Of a stretch of 64,000 bases of DNA, positions 17,434 to 25,355 are shown piece after piece. The notes under the pieces were generated by a model. It was given only the letters and a program-made list of their open reading frames with translations, ran no database searches and was not told where the DNA came from. Positions within the stretch are counted from its first letter, which is position 1; every line of letters starts with the position of its first letter. The stretch is from DASQZK01 sp963809925 (GTDB lineage Bacteria; Bacteroidota; Bacteroidia; Bacteroidales; GCA-2748055): the NCBI GenBank assembly GCA_963809925.1, contig CAWELH010000008.1, positions 310,001 to 374,000 on the forward strand, given 5' to 3'. Made by a program: the position numbers and the translations under genes.

Positions 17434-19773
17434 ATGCCTCACGAAATGAAAACAAATCTTACATCCTCTGTTGAAAAAAGATTTTTTGAAAGGTCTGATA
17501 TTAAAGATTTTACTACTGAGATCCCATATATAGTCGTCAATAATTTCCCGGAACTGGGACTTCTCACCGCATTGCGGTTCATTGAGTGGATTTCCCAAAA
17601 CCCTCAGGGAGTTATCAGTCTTCCCACGGGGAAAACACCTGAATACTTTATTAGATGGACAAAATATCTGCTCGATAACTGGGAGAAAAAGGAAGTGAAA
17701 GAAATTCTGGCTTCAAATGGTTGCGGTGACATGAAAAAGCCTGAAACAAAACATCTTAAGTTCGTACAGATTGATGAATTCTACCCGATAGATCCGGCTC
17801 AGCATAACAGCTTCTGCAATTATGTGACAGAATTTTACATCCGCAATTTTAACCTTTCAGAAGAGAACTGCCTGCTTATTAATTCTGATAAGATTCCTCT
17901 TCCGGAAGGTAAACGATTCCGGGAGGTATTCCCTGACTACCGCATCGACCTGAGTCTTAGGAACAGGGAAGCCACTGGGGAAGCAGAGAGCATCCAGAAA
18001 AGGGCCATATATATGGTCGACAACTGGTGTAAGGAATATGAAGAAAAGATCCGTGATCTCGGAGGTATTGGATTCTTCCTGGGAGGCATCGGCCCTGATG
18101 GTCATATCGCTTTCAATGTTCGCGGAAGTGATCACTTTTCCACTACGAGGCTTACGGCAACAAATTATGAAACACAGGCAGCGGCTGCTTCCGACCTTGG
18201 CGGTATTGAAGTTTCGCGTAACCGCCTGGTAATTACCATTGGCCTCGGCACCATCATCTGGAACCCTGAGGCAGTGGCCATCATTTTCGCCGCAGGAGAA
18301 GCGAAGGCAAAAGTTGTAAAAGATGCCCTTGAAAAAAAGGCGAATGTACTTTACCCCGGAACAGTGCTTCATAAGCTCAAGAATGCCCGTTTTTATCTCT
18401 CCAAAGGGGCAGCATCGTCTCTCCGGGACAGTATGGATCATTACTACACCCAGGGGGAGTGGACCTTTGAAAAAACATACAGGGCAGTAACGGATCTGTG
18501 CAAAAACATCGATAAATATGCGATGAACCTGACGCTCAGTGATCTGAAAAGCGACAGGTTCTGTCAACTGATCCCTGGCCTTAGCGAAAATACTGCCGAA
18601 GACGTAAGACAGGAAACCATCCGCCGGATCGAACAGGGCATGATCAAAGAAGGCAATGAAGTATATCTGCATACCGGACCACACCATGACGATATCATGC
18701 TGGGTATGCTGCCGCACGTAATACAGCAACTGAGACAGCCGGGGAACGAATTTCATTTTTCTGTACTTACATCCGGATTCACGTCCGTGACCAATGACCT
18801 GATTAAAACCATCCTTGATAATATCCTTGTCCTTATGGATAACGGCGGTATCGGGATGTTACGCTATCCCGATTTTTTTGCAGAGGGCTACCGTTTTAAA
18901 TTTGATAAGGATGTAAATCACTTTCTCAACAAAGTGGCAGAACGGGATGAGTATGGTAAGGAACGAGGCCTGGCACATCGTATGGTGAGAAATATGGTAT
19001 CGTTGTATGACCTGAAATCAAAAGATGAGCTCAGAGAAAAAGTTATTTCTTTAATCCGGCAGATTTCCGGATTTTATGACGGAGAGAAAAACCCGCCGGA
19101 TATTCAGCAACTCAAAGGTATGATCCGTGAATTTGAGGAAGAACTCGTTTGGGCTCATTTTGGAGTGAAGGCTGGCAGCTGCAGGCATAACCGACTGGGC
19201 TTTTACAAGGGAGATATATTTACTGAAGAACCCGAAATGCACCGCGATGTTGATCCGGTGTACGACATGTTGTGTGAAATAAAACCCACGGTCCTGAGCC
19301 TGGCATTCGATCCTGAAGGAAGCGGCCCGGATACACACTACAAAGTGTTGCAGGCCATTGCCGAAGCCCTGAGAAGATATGCCGCTGATCATGATGTGAG
19401 TAACCTGCGGATCCGGGGCTACCGCAATGTATGGTACCGTTTTCATCCTGCTGAGGCTAATCTCTTCATCCCGGTATCACTCAATGCTATGGCCACACTT
19501 GAAAATTCATTCAGAAACTGCTATATCAGCCAGGTCAATGCTTCTTTCCCTTCATACGAACTTGACGGTCCGTTCAGTCTGTTGACCGAAAAAATCTGGG
19601 TGGAACAGATGAAAGACATTCAATTGTTGTTGGGGAAAAATTTCTTTTACGAGCATCAGCATCCGAAAGTGCGAGCTACTCATGGATTTGTGTTTATCAG
19701 GGAAATGACGCTTGACGAATTCCTGCGCGATGCCAGAGCTCTGGCTGAAAGTATGGAAGGAAAAATTTCATGA
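17434..19773 (+). CDS. Glucosamine-6-phosphate deaminase-like (NagB) / PIG-L deacetylase-like fusion
   Basis: 779 residues in two parts. Residues about 25-360 are a NagB-type sugar-phosphate isomerase/deaminase domain with SLPTGKTPEY, the active-site region FVQIDEFYPID and GGIGPDGH (217-224). Residues about 400-779 resemble a PIG-L/LmbE deacetylase with the metal-binding motif PHHDD (416-420) in place of the usual HPDD. NagB converts glucosamine 6-phosphate to fructose 6-phosphate and ammonia; PIG-L enzymes remove N-acetyl groups from GlcNAc derivatives. The fusion is known in Bacteroidota and suggests one polypeptide handling both steps of amino-sugar catabolism, though the activity of the second domain is inferred. 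The next gene, a NamZ-like muramidase on the other strand, fits amino-sugar recycling. Confidence 0.88.
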   Translation: MPHEMKTNLTSSVEKRFFERSDIKDFTTEIPYIVVNNFPELGLLTALRFIEWISQNPQGVISLPTGKTPEYFIRWTKYLLDNWEKKEVKEILASNGCGDMKKPETKHLKFVQIDEFYPIDPAQHNSFCNYVTEFYIRNFNLSEENCLLINSDKIPLPEGKRFREVFPDYRIDLSLRNREATGEAESIQKRAIYMVDNWCKEYEEKIRDLGGIGFFLGGIGPDGHIAFNVRGSDHFSTTRLTATNYETQAAAASDLGGIEVSRNRLVITIGLGTIIWNPEAVAIIFAAGEAKAKVVKDALEKKANVLYPGTVLHKLKNARFYLSKGAASSLRDSMDHYYTQGEWTFEKTYRAVTDLCKNIDKYAMNLTLSDLKSDRFCQLIPGLSENTAEDVRQETIRRIEQGMIKEGNEVYLHTGPHHDDIMLGMLPHVIQQLRQPGNEFHFSVLTSGFTSVTNDLIKTILDNILVLMDNGGIGMLRYPDFFAEGYRFKFDKDVNHFLNKVAERDEYGKERGLAHRMVRNMVSLYDLKSKDELREKVISLIRQISGFYDGEKNPPDIQQLKGMIREFEEELVWAHFGVKAGSCRHNRLGFYKGDIFTEEPEMHRDVDPVYDMLCEIKPTVLSLAFDPEGSGPDTHYKVLQAIAEALRRYAADHDVSNLRIRGYRNVWYRFHPAEANLFIPVSLNAMATLENSFRNCYISQVNASFPSYELDGPFSLLTEKIWVEQMKDIQLLLGKNFFYEHQHPKVRATHGFVFIREMTLDEFLRDARALAESMEGKIS

Positions 19774-19829
19774 TCGAAATGATTGAGGCAGTTCTCGTTA
19801 TGATCTCATAAATTCCGGGTAAAAATTTA

Positions 19830-21002
19830 TCATTTATAGAGCAGGTATCTTTCCCTGGTTTTGCGGAATTTTTCCAAACCTGGTTTCCAGCTTACCCTGA
19901 TATCCTCTTCTGTCATACCCGTCTCAATCTGCCCTCGCAGCGTTGAATTCCCGGCAAGTGTGTTGAAATAAGCGTTAAAAAAGGAAGCCTTATCCCTGGT
20001 GTGGGTGTAAGCCCATATCAACCATTTTAAAGTAAGACGATTCCATGATCCGGATGAGGGTTGGTAATGTCGCAAATCCATACCCCGGCAGATTTCATTT
20101 TCATGCAGAGGATGGAGTGCCGCACCCGGCGTGCTTAAAGGAGTGAAGGAAAAATCGCCTTCATTGAGCCATGGGCTGCCAAATACCTTGAAGGGAAATT
20201 CGGTTCCCCGGCCCACACTCACATTTGTACCTTCAAAAAATGCCAGTGAAGGATACAGCCGTATCGACGTAATATCCGGCAGGTTAGGTGAGGGCTGAAC
20301 AGGCGGCGAATAACCAGTTTGATGGGTATAGCCCTCACAGGGGATCACCCTCAGCGAGCATTGGACGCTGTTTTTCAACCACCCTTCACCGTTGATCATC
20401 CGGGCATATTCTCCGATCGTCATGCCATATACCACCGGAACCGGATCCATGCCGACGAAGGAGTGGAAACCTTTCTCGAGGACAGGGCCATCGATATAAT
20501 TACCGTTTGGGTTGGGCCGGTCGAGCACGATCAAGTCTTTACCATTCTCGGCGCAGGCTTCCATGACAAAATGCATAGTTGAAATATAGGTATAAAACCG
20601 TACTCCTACATCCTGGATGTCGAACACAACGACATCTGTATCCTGCAGATCCTCTGGTAACGGCTTTTTATGCTTTCCATAGAGTGATACTACCGGCAGA
20701 CCTGTTTTCTTGTCCGTTCCGCTTGCAACCAACTCTCCGGCGTCACTCTGCCCCCGGAAACCATGTTCAGGGGAGAAAATCCTAACAATATGAATGCCCA
20801 GGGACAATAAAGTGTCGGCAAGATGTGTCTGCCCGATCATACTGGTCTGGTTAGCGACCAGAATAATATTCTTACCGGTCAGAAGAGGAAGATATTCCTG
20901 TATGTGCTCTGCTGCAGGAATGACCCCAACAGGCCCTACCGACCGCCCCGACGAACAGGCAATGATACAAACCAGGCATAAGAGTATCTGAATTTTCCTC
21001 AT
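19830..21002 (-). CDS. NamZ-type exo-beta-N-acetylmuramidase (DUF1343) lipoprotein
   Basis: About 390 residues from the ATG at 21002, which begins a lipoprotein signal (MRKIQILLCLVCIIACSS); a longer frame upstream has no signal peptide and is not used. The DUF1343 family includes NamZ, which removes terminal MurNAc from peptidoglycan fragments. Family blocks visible: VANQTSMIG, FSPEHGFRG, SLYGKHKKP, VFDIQDVGVRFYTYISTM, DRPNPNG and RGTEFPFKVFGSPW. It would act in the periplasm on turnover products, upstream of the NagB-like enzyme. It is transcribed divergently from the permease gene; a TATCTTCG sequence at 21022-21029 is a near-match to a -7 element. Confidence 0.9.
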   Translation of the reverse strand: MRKIQILLCLVCIIACSSGRSVGPVGVIPAAEHIQEYLPLLTGKNIILVANQTSMIGQTHLADTLLSLGIHIVRIFSPEHGFRGQSDAGELVASGTDKKTGLPVVSLYGKHKKPLPEDLQDTDVVVFDIQDVGVRFYTYISTMHFVMEACAENGKDLIVLDRPNPNGNYIDGPVLEKGFHSFVGMDPVPVVYGMTIGEYARMINGEGWLKNSVQCSLRVIPCEGYTHQTGYSPPVQPSPNLPDITSIRLYPSLAFFEGTNVSVGRGTEFPFKVFGSPWLNEGDFSFTPLSTPGAALHPLHENEICRGMDLRHYQPSSGSWNRLTLKWLIWAYTHTRDKASFFNAYFNTLAGNSTLRGQIETGMTEEDIRVSWKPGLEKFRKTRERYLLYK

Positions 21003-21211
21003 GTTGTAGCGCTTATGATTACGAAGATATAACAATATTTTGGGATACAGTAGCCGGAAAATGCGATGAAAGCCGCAGAATACTGACCTGCCACCTCCAG
21101 TTTGCGGAACCGTAATTTTCAGCTCAGAAAACTGTTTCCATTTCAGCGCAGGAATCACAATGACTTTTGTATTTTTACAGGGTCCATAAAAATCTGGTTA
21201 AGCCTTCAGAT

Positions 21212-22456
21212 GTGAACAACGAATTATTTATAGCACGTCGGATCATCAGCGGAAATAAAAACCGTAAACACTTCAGCAGCACCATTACTGGGATCGTCAT
21301 CTTTGGCATATCGCTGAGCATCGCCGTCATTGTTGCTTCATTGGCCATTGTCACCGGCTTTAAGAAGGAAATCAGAAACAAGGTGATTGGCTTCGGTTCC
21401 GATATTCAGGTTATTAATTATGACTCCAACCTTTCATACCAGACCAGGCCCATTCCCTTAAACGACACAATTACAGGCATGTTCAGGGATCTGAGGGGTG
21501 TAATGCACGTCCAGCCATTTGCAATAAAGGCAGGGATAGTAAAAACAGCTACCGATATTCAGGGACTGGTACTAAAGGGGATTAACAAGGATTTCGACTG
21601 GTCCTTCTTTCAAAAATCATTGGTTGACGGCAACTCTTTTAAAGTGAATGATTCCACCCTCAGCAACAACATTGTCATTTCCTCATGGGTTGCCAGGAAA
21701 CTTAAGATGAAAACCGGCGATTCCTTCCAGATGTGGTTCGTCGACGAACGACCAAGGTTTAGAAAATTCACAATTTCGGGGATCTATGAAACCAGTCTGG
21801 CAGAATTCGACCAGACATTTGCCATTGTCGATATGAAACATATCCAAAGTCTGAACAACTGGGAGGAGGATCAGGTCAGCGGGCTGGAACTTGAGATCAA
21901 CCGGTTTAGCGACCTTAGTGATCTCACCTGGGATGCCCGCAGTATTGCAGCCTCCTTCTTTTTTGACGACGGCTCACGTCTTAAAGTTCAGAGTATTGTG
22001 GAACGATACCCGCAAATCTTCGACTGGTTGAAACTTCAGGACCTCAACGTCATCATTATTATTGCACTGATGTTAATCGTTGCGGGCTTCAATATGGTAT
22101 CGGGGCTACTAATCCTCATTCTCGACCGCACCTACATGATCGGTGTGCTAAAAGCCCTGGGTAGTCCCAATCTTTCTATCCGGAGGATATTCATGTATCA
22201 GTCCTCCTACCTGATCTTTAAAGGGCTTCTCTGGGGAAATGCAATCGGAGTCGGGCTTTGCCTTCTTCAGAAAAAATACAGTATTATCAGTCTTAACCCT
22301 GAAAATTATTACCTCACCACCGTACCCATTAATCTGTCTTTCATGTACCTGTTCCTCATTAATGCGAGCGCCATGCTGGTGATCATGTTATTCCTGATCG
22401 TACCGTCCATGCTGGTTTCCCGGATCTCTCCGGCAAAAACCATACAGTTCAATTAA
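21212..22456 (+). CDS. FtsX-like ABC transporter permease (LolC/LolE type)
   Basis: About 414 residues from a GTG at 21212 (VNNELFIARRI, the usual N-terminus of this family); a TTG 15 codons upstream is less likely. There is one N-terminal membrane segment (about 20-45), a long periplasmic MacB-like domain (about 50-270) and three C-terminal membrane segments (FtsX domain, about 280-414). LolC/E-type permeases extract lipoproteins from the inner membrane for delivery to the outer membrane. The ATPase (LolD) is not adjacent, as is common in Bacteroidota, so the exact role is inferred. Confidence 0.86.
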   Translation: MNNELFIARRIISGNKNRKHFSSTITGIVIFGISLSIAVIVASLAIVTGFKKEIRNKVIGFGSDIQVINYDSNLSYQTRPIPLNDTITGMFRDLRGVMHVQPFAIKAGIVKTATDIQGLVLKGINKDFDWSFFQKSLVDGNSFKVNDSTLSNNIVISSWVARKLKMKTGDSFQMWFVDERPRFRKFTISGIYETSLAEFDQTFAIVDMKHIQSLNNWEEDQVSGLELEINRFSDLSDLTWDARSIAASFFFDDGSRLKVQSIVERYPQIFDWLKLQDLNVIIIIALMLIVAGFNMVSGLLILILDRTYMIGVLKALGSPNLSIRRIFMYQSSYLIFKGLLWGNAIGVGLCLLQKKYSIISLNPENYYLTTVPINLSFMYLFLINASAMLVIMLFLIVPSMLVSRISPAKTIQFN

Positions 22457-22542
22457 TGATGGCATCACTATAGTATGTACAATATTCCTATGGAAAACCG
22501 GTGAATACATGGTACCGCCGATGCCAGATCTACCTCTGATCT

Positions 22543-23106
22543 CTACTTCTTTTTCTTCCTCCTTTTTCTGTTCATCCTTGTGAATCTTTCTTTCCATCTT
22601 CCGGAAAGCTTTTTGATTTGTCGTTCGGTTTCTATAGTATTCCTACTAAACTGCACGTTGATCATTTTTTCAAGTTTCACATCACCATAGAAGAAATACA
22701 CGAAAAATCCGGTCATTATAAGAAAGAGGACAATAAATATGGTGACATTGCCGACTTTCAGCCGGTGAATCTCTTCTCTGAGGGCATTAATGTCAGACCG
22801 GTATTCAGACCTGTATACCTGTGCTTCTGATTCCAGCGAATCAATCCGGAACTGCAGTACGTTAACGGTTGCATCATTTTGCAGAATTCGTTGCCGAAGG
22901 CTGTCGAATTGACGGGATAGTTGCTGCTCAATACCGTCAACATCCTGATACAATTCCGACTGCCTGTTATTCAGTATTTTCAACCGGTTGTCCAGTTTTA
23001 GTAACATCTGTACCTGCGACATCAATGAATCATTTTGTTGGCGTATCTGGGACTTACCGGCGGTTGGAAAGAAGGTAATAAGGACAATAAGGATGCAGGC
23101 TTTCAT
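22543..23106 (-). CDS. Coiled-coil membrane protein of unknown function
   Basis: 187 residues from the ATG at 23106, giving a signal peptide (MKACILIVLITFFPTAGKSQ). Then follows a long coiled-coil region (about 25-110, heptads of Leu/Ile/Val with Gln and Arg), one membrane segment (IFIVLFLIMTGFFVYFFY, about 118-136) and a short, very basic C-terminal tail ending RMNRKRRKKKK. I do not recognise a family. The topology suggests a periplasmic coiled coil anchored in the inner membrane with a cytoplasmic tail that could bind nucleic acid or phospholipid head groups. A TATCTTGCA sequence (23125-23133) may be the promoter. Confidence 0.6.
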   Translation of the reverse strand: MKACILIVLITFFPTAGKSQIRQQNDSLMSQVQMLLKLDNRLKILNNRQSELYQDVDGIEQQLSRQFDSLRQRILQNDATVNVLQFRIDSLESEAQVYRSEYRSDINALREEIHRLKVGNVTIFIVLFLIMTGFFVYFFYGDVKLEKMINVQFSRNTIETERQIKKLSGRWKERFTRMNRKRRKKKK

Positions 23107-23194
23107 ATCTTTCTGGGGTTTTAGTGCAAGATAAAAAGCCATGGGTGCAATTAAAATTTTTAAGATAGTTTTCTTCGAACACATGACAAATGTG

Positions 23195-23202
23195 TAATTT
23201 TG
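23195..23202 (+). promoter_or_regulatory. Candidate -7 element directly upstream of the Nudix gene
   Basis: TAATTTTG matches TAnnTTTG and ends six bases before the Nudix ATG at 23209. If it is the real promoter, the mRNA would be leaderless or nearly so. There is no strong -33 box, so this may be chance. Confidence 0.3.
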
Positions 23203-23208
23203 AAAGGC

Positions 23209-23856
23209 ATGAATACAAGAGAACTGGAACAGATTAGCCAGCTAATTGCCAGGGCATTGCAAAATCCTCTTCCGGGAAGTGAAGCTCAGTACAGGATGGC
23301 TCCATCGTCGAGACGACTTTCAGGATTATCTTCGAAAGCCAGGCAGGCGGCGGTAATGATCCTCATGTTTCCCACGGAGGATGATATATCCATATGTTTT
23401 ATCCAGCGTACCGAGTACCATGGTGCGCATAGCGGCCAGATCAGTTTTCCCGGAGGTACTTATGAAGAAGGGGACACAAGCCTGGAAGCGACGGTCAAAC
23501 GAGAAACACTGGAAGAGACGGGCATAGATGCAAAAATGATCAGGCTACTTGGCAAGCTGACTCCACTTCCCGTTCCGGTTAGCAACTTCCTAGTACATCC
23601 TTTTGCCGGGTATCTTGACTACGAACCAATTTTCAACCCTGACCCTTTAGAGGTCAGTTTTATGATTCTTGCGCCGATGAGGGTACTGCTTGACCCGCAA
23701 ACCATCCAAAAAGAAAAATGGAACCTCATGAATGAATCAGTGATGGTTCCATTTTACCATGTTAACGGGTACAGGATATGGGGTGCGACTGCAATGATCC
23801 TGAGTGAGTTTCTTGAAATTATTTCGCAAGCTGGGCTAGTTCACCATTTTCGTTAA
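23209..23856 (+). CDS. Nudix hydrolase, CoA pyrophosphatase (NudL)-like
   Basis: 215 residues. The Nudix box is GGTYEEGD...KRETLEETGID (about 83-108) and it is preceded by HSGQISFPGG, the NudL-type signature of CoA pyrophosphatases, which split CoA to 4'-phosphopantetheine and 3',5'-ADP. In the strict GX5E spacing the glutamate is replaced by Asp, as in related CoA-specific members. A C-terminal WGATAMIL block is also typical. The TTG three codons upstream of 23209 is a poor start. The 3' end overlaps the convergent transglycosylase gene by 38 bp. Confidence 0.9.
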   Translation: MNTRELEQISQLIARALQNPLPGSEAQYRMAPSSRRLSGLSSKARQAAVMILMFPTEDDISICFIQRTEYHGAHSGQISFPGGTYEEGDTSLEATVKRETLEETGIDAKMIRLLGKLTPLPVPVSNFLVHPFAGYLDYEPIFNPDPLEVSFMILAPMRVLLDPQTIQKEKWNLMNESVMVPFYHVNGYRIWGATAMILSEFLEIISQAGLVHHFR

Positions 23857-25273
23857 TGTTGAGGTAGTGGTTATACCTGTACATAATATCTCGCACGTAG
23901 CGGAATGTTTCCGTTCCCCTGGCGTAGCCGTTTTTCACTACAGGATCAGTGAAAAATTTCGGATCTGATTTTTTTAGAAGGTAAGATTCAACGCTGTCCT
24001 CCCATTTTGCAGGGTCTTCACCATATTTCTCGGCCAGGTTCATGGCGTCGAGAACGTGTCCAAGCCCGATATTATAGGATGCGAGAACAAATTTCTCTCT
24101 TTCATTTTTATCTGGGACATATTTCACCAGTTGTGTATCCAGCCAGTGGATAAATTTCACACCCGCATGAATCTGTGCTGCAGGCGACGAGTTGTTATCA
24201 ACGCCGAACCGTTGTGCAGTAACAGGCATCAGCTGCATAACACCGAAGGCCCCGGCCCATGATTTAGCCTGCGGGTTAAAGCGTGATTCCTGGTAGACCA
24301 TGGAAGCCAGAAGTCGCCAGTCCCAGCCTATTTCCTCAGCTTCTTTCTTCAGGATATTGTCATATCGTGAGATTCTGCCTGTTTCAGGGTAGTAGTATTC
24401 ACTGTTAATAATAGAAGCTCCCCGGCTGCTGTTAAAGTATTTATTATACAATATGGCAAAATGCCTTGTCTTTTTGAAACTTTCCAGCCAGTAATTGATC
24501 TCATCCCTGAGTTCGACGGCGCCTTTCCGCACTGCCCAGGCCTGGTTTTGAGGGAAACTGATCACCATTTCTGTATCCAGATTATTGAAGTAGGATCGGT
24601 TGACTCTTGCAATATCCTCATCGGCAACTGTATAGTCAATTTCCTTCCTGGCTACCATACGAATAAGCTGTTCGGCTTCGATAGGAACCTCTACAATATT
24701 GATTTTTTCTCCGGTCTCCTCCGAAAGATGGCGAAGTCGTTCAACAAATACAGAGTTTTTCTGTACATAGACGGTCTTACCTCCCAGCTGGAGGGGGTTT
24801 CTCACCAGCTCATCGCTGGCAAAGTATTTTTCGTTGTGGTTGTCAATTCGTTGAACCAGTACCTGCCGGGACTGACTATGTGGCAGGGTAAAATCGACCA
24901 TTCCTTTCCTCTCGCCGGTAATGGTGAGGTTGGAAGCGATGAGGTCGATATCGCCATTTTCCAGTTCATCAAAATTCTTCTGCAAGTCATTATTTACCTT
25001 AACTTCGATAGGGATGCCAAGGTAGTCGGACAGTTCCTGGAGCAATTCATACTGAAAGCCCATGGGCTGACCGCGATAGATAAAATAATTTATGGAATTA
25101 AAATCCGTTACTACGTTCAGTTTGCCAATTTCTCTTATCTCAGAGAGGTCCCTGATATGCTGATTTGTCTGAGGTGAAGAGATTTCCTTTTGATGACTGC
25201 ATGAGAAGATGAAAGGGAATACCAGTACAACAAAAAATGATGATAATTTCCTTACGTCTTTGAATATACTCAT
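23819..25273 (-). CDS. MltF-like membrane-bound lytic murein transglycosylase
   Basis: 484 residues from the ATG at 25273, which gives a lipoprotein signal (SSFFVVLVFPFIFSC). Residues about 50-290 form a solute-binding (SBP_bac_3) regulatory domain and residues about 300-450 an SLT lysozyme-like domain with the catalytic Glu in YQESRFNP and the GAFGVMQLMP and LASYNIGLGH motifs. MltF cleaves peptidoglycan between MurNAc and GlcNAc to give 1,6-anhydro products; the SBP domain senses muropeptides in Pseudomonas. An outer-membrane or inner-membrane lipid anchor is inferred. It runs convergently into the Nudix gene, with 38 bp of shared coding sequence. Confidence 0.93.
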   Translation of the reverse strand: MSIFKDVRKLSSFFVVLVFPFIFSCSHQKEISSPQTNQHIRDLSEIREIGKLNVVTDFNSINYFIYRGQPMGFQYELLQELSDYLGIPIEVKVNNDLQKNFDELENGDIDLIASNLTITGERKGMVDFTLPHSQSRQVLVQRIDNHNEKYFASDELVRNPLQLGGKTVYVQKNSVFVERLRHLSEETGEKINIVEVPIEAEQLIRMVARKEIDYTVADEDIARVNRSYFNNLDTEMVISFPQNQAWAVRKGAVELRDEINYWLESFKKTRHFAILYNKYFNSSRGASIINSEYYYPETGRISRYDNILKKEAEEIGWDWRLLASMVYQESRFNPQAKSWAGAFGVMQLMPVTAQRFGVDNNSSPAAQIHAGVKFIHWLDTQLVKYVPDKNEREKFVLASYNIGLGHVLDAMNLAEKYGEDPAKWEDSVESYLLKKSDPKFFTDPVVKNGYARGTETFRYVRDIMYRYNHYLNINENGELAQLAK

Positions 25274-25355
25274 AGCAAATAAATTATAGTTACTGCATGC
25301 AATTAAGATGCAATGCTTCATTAACAATTACTGTACCAAAAAGTTTAGTTTGCTG

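Noticed and set aside
17857..18756. 299-residue minus-strand ORF opposite the NagB/PIG-L gene.
   Set aside because: It is a long antisense frame under a clearly conserved gene, with Cys/His-rich composition typical of antisense reading.
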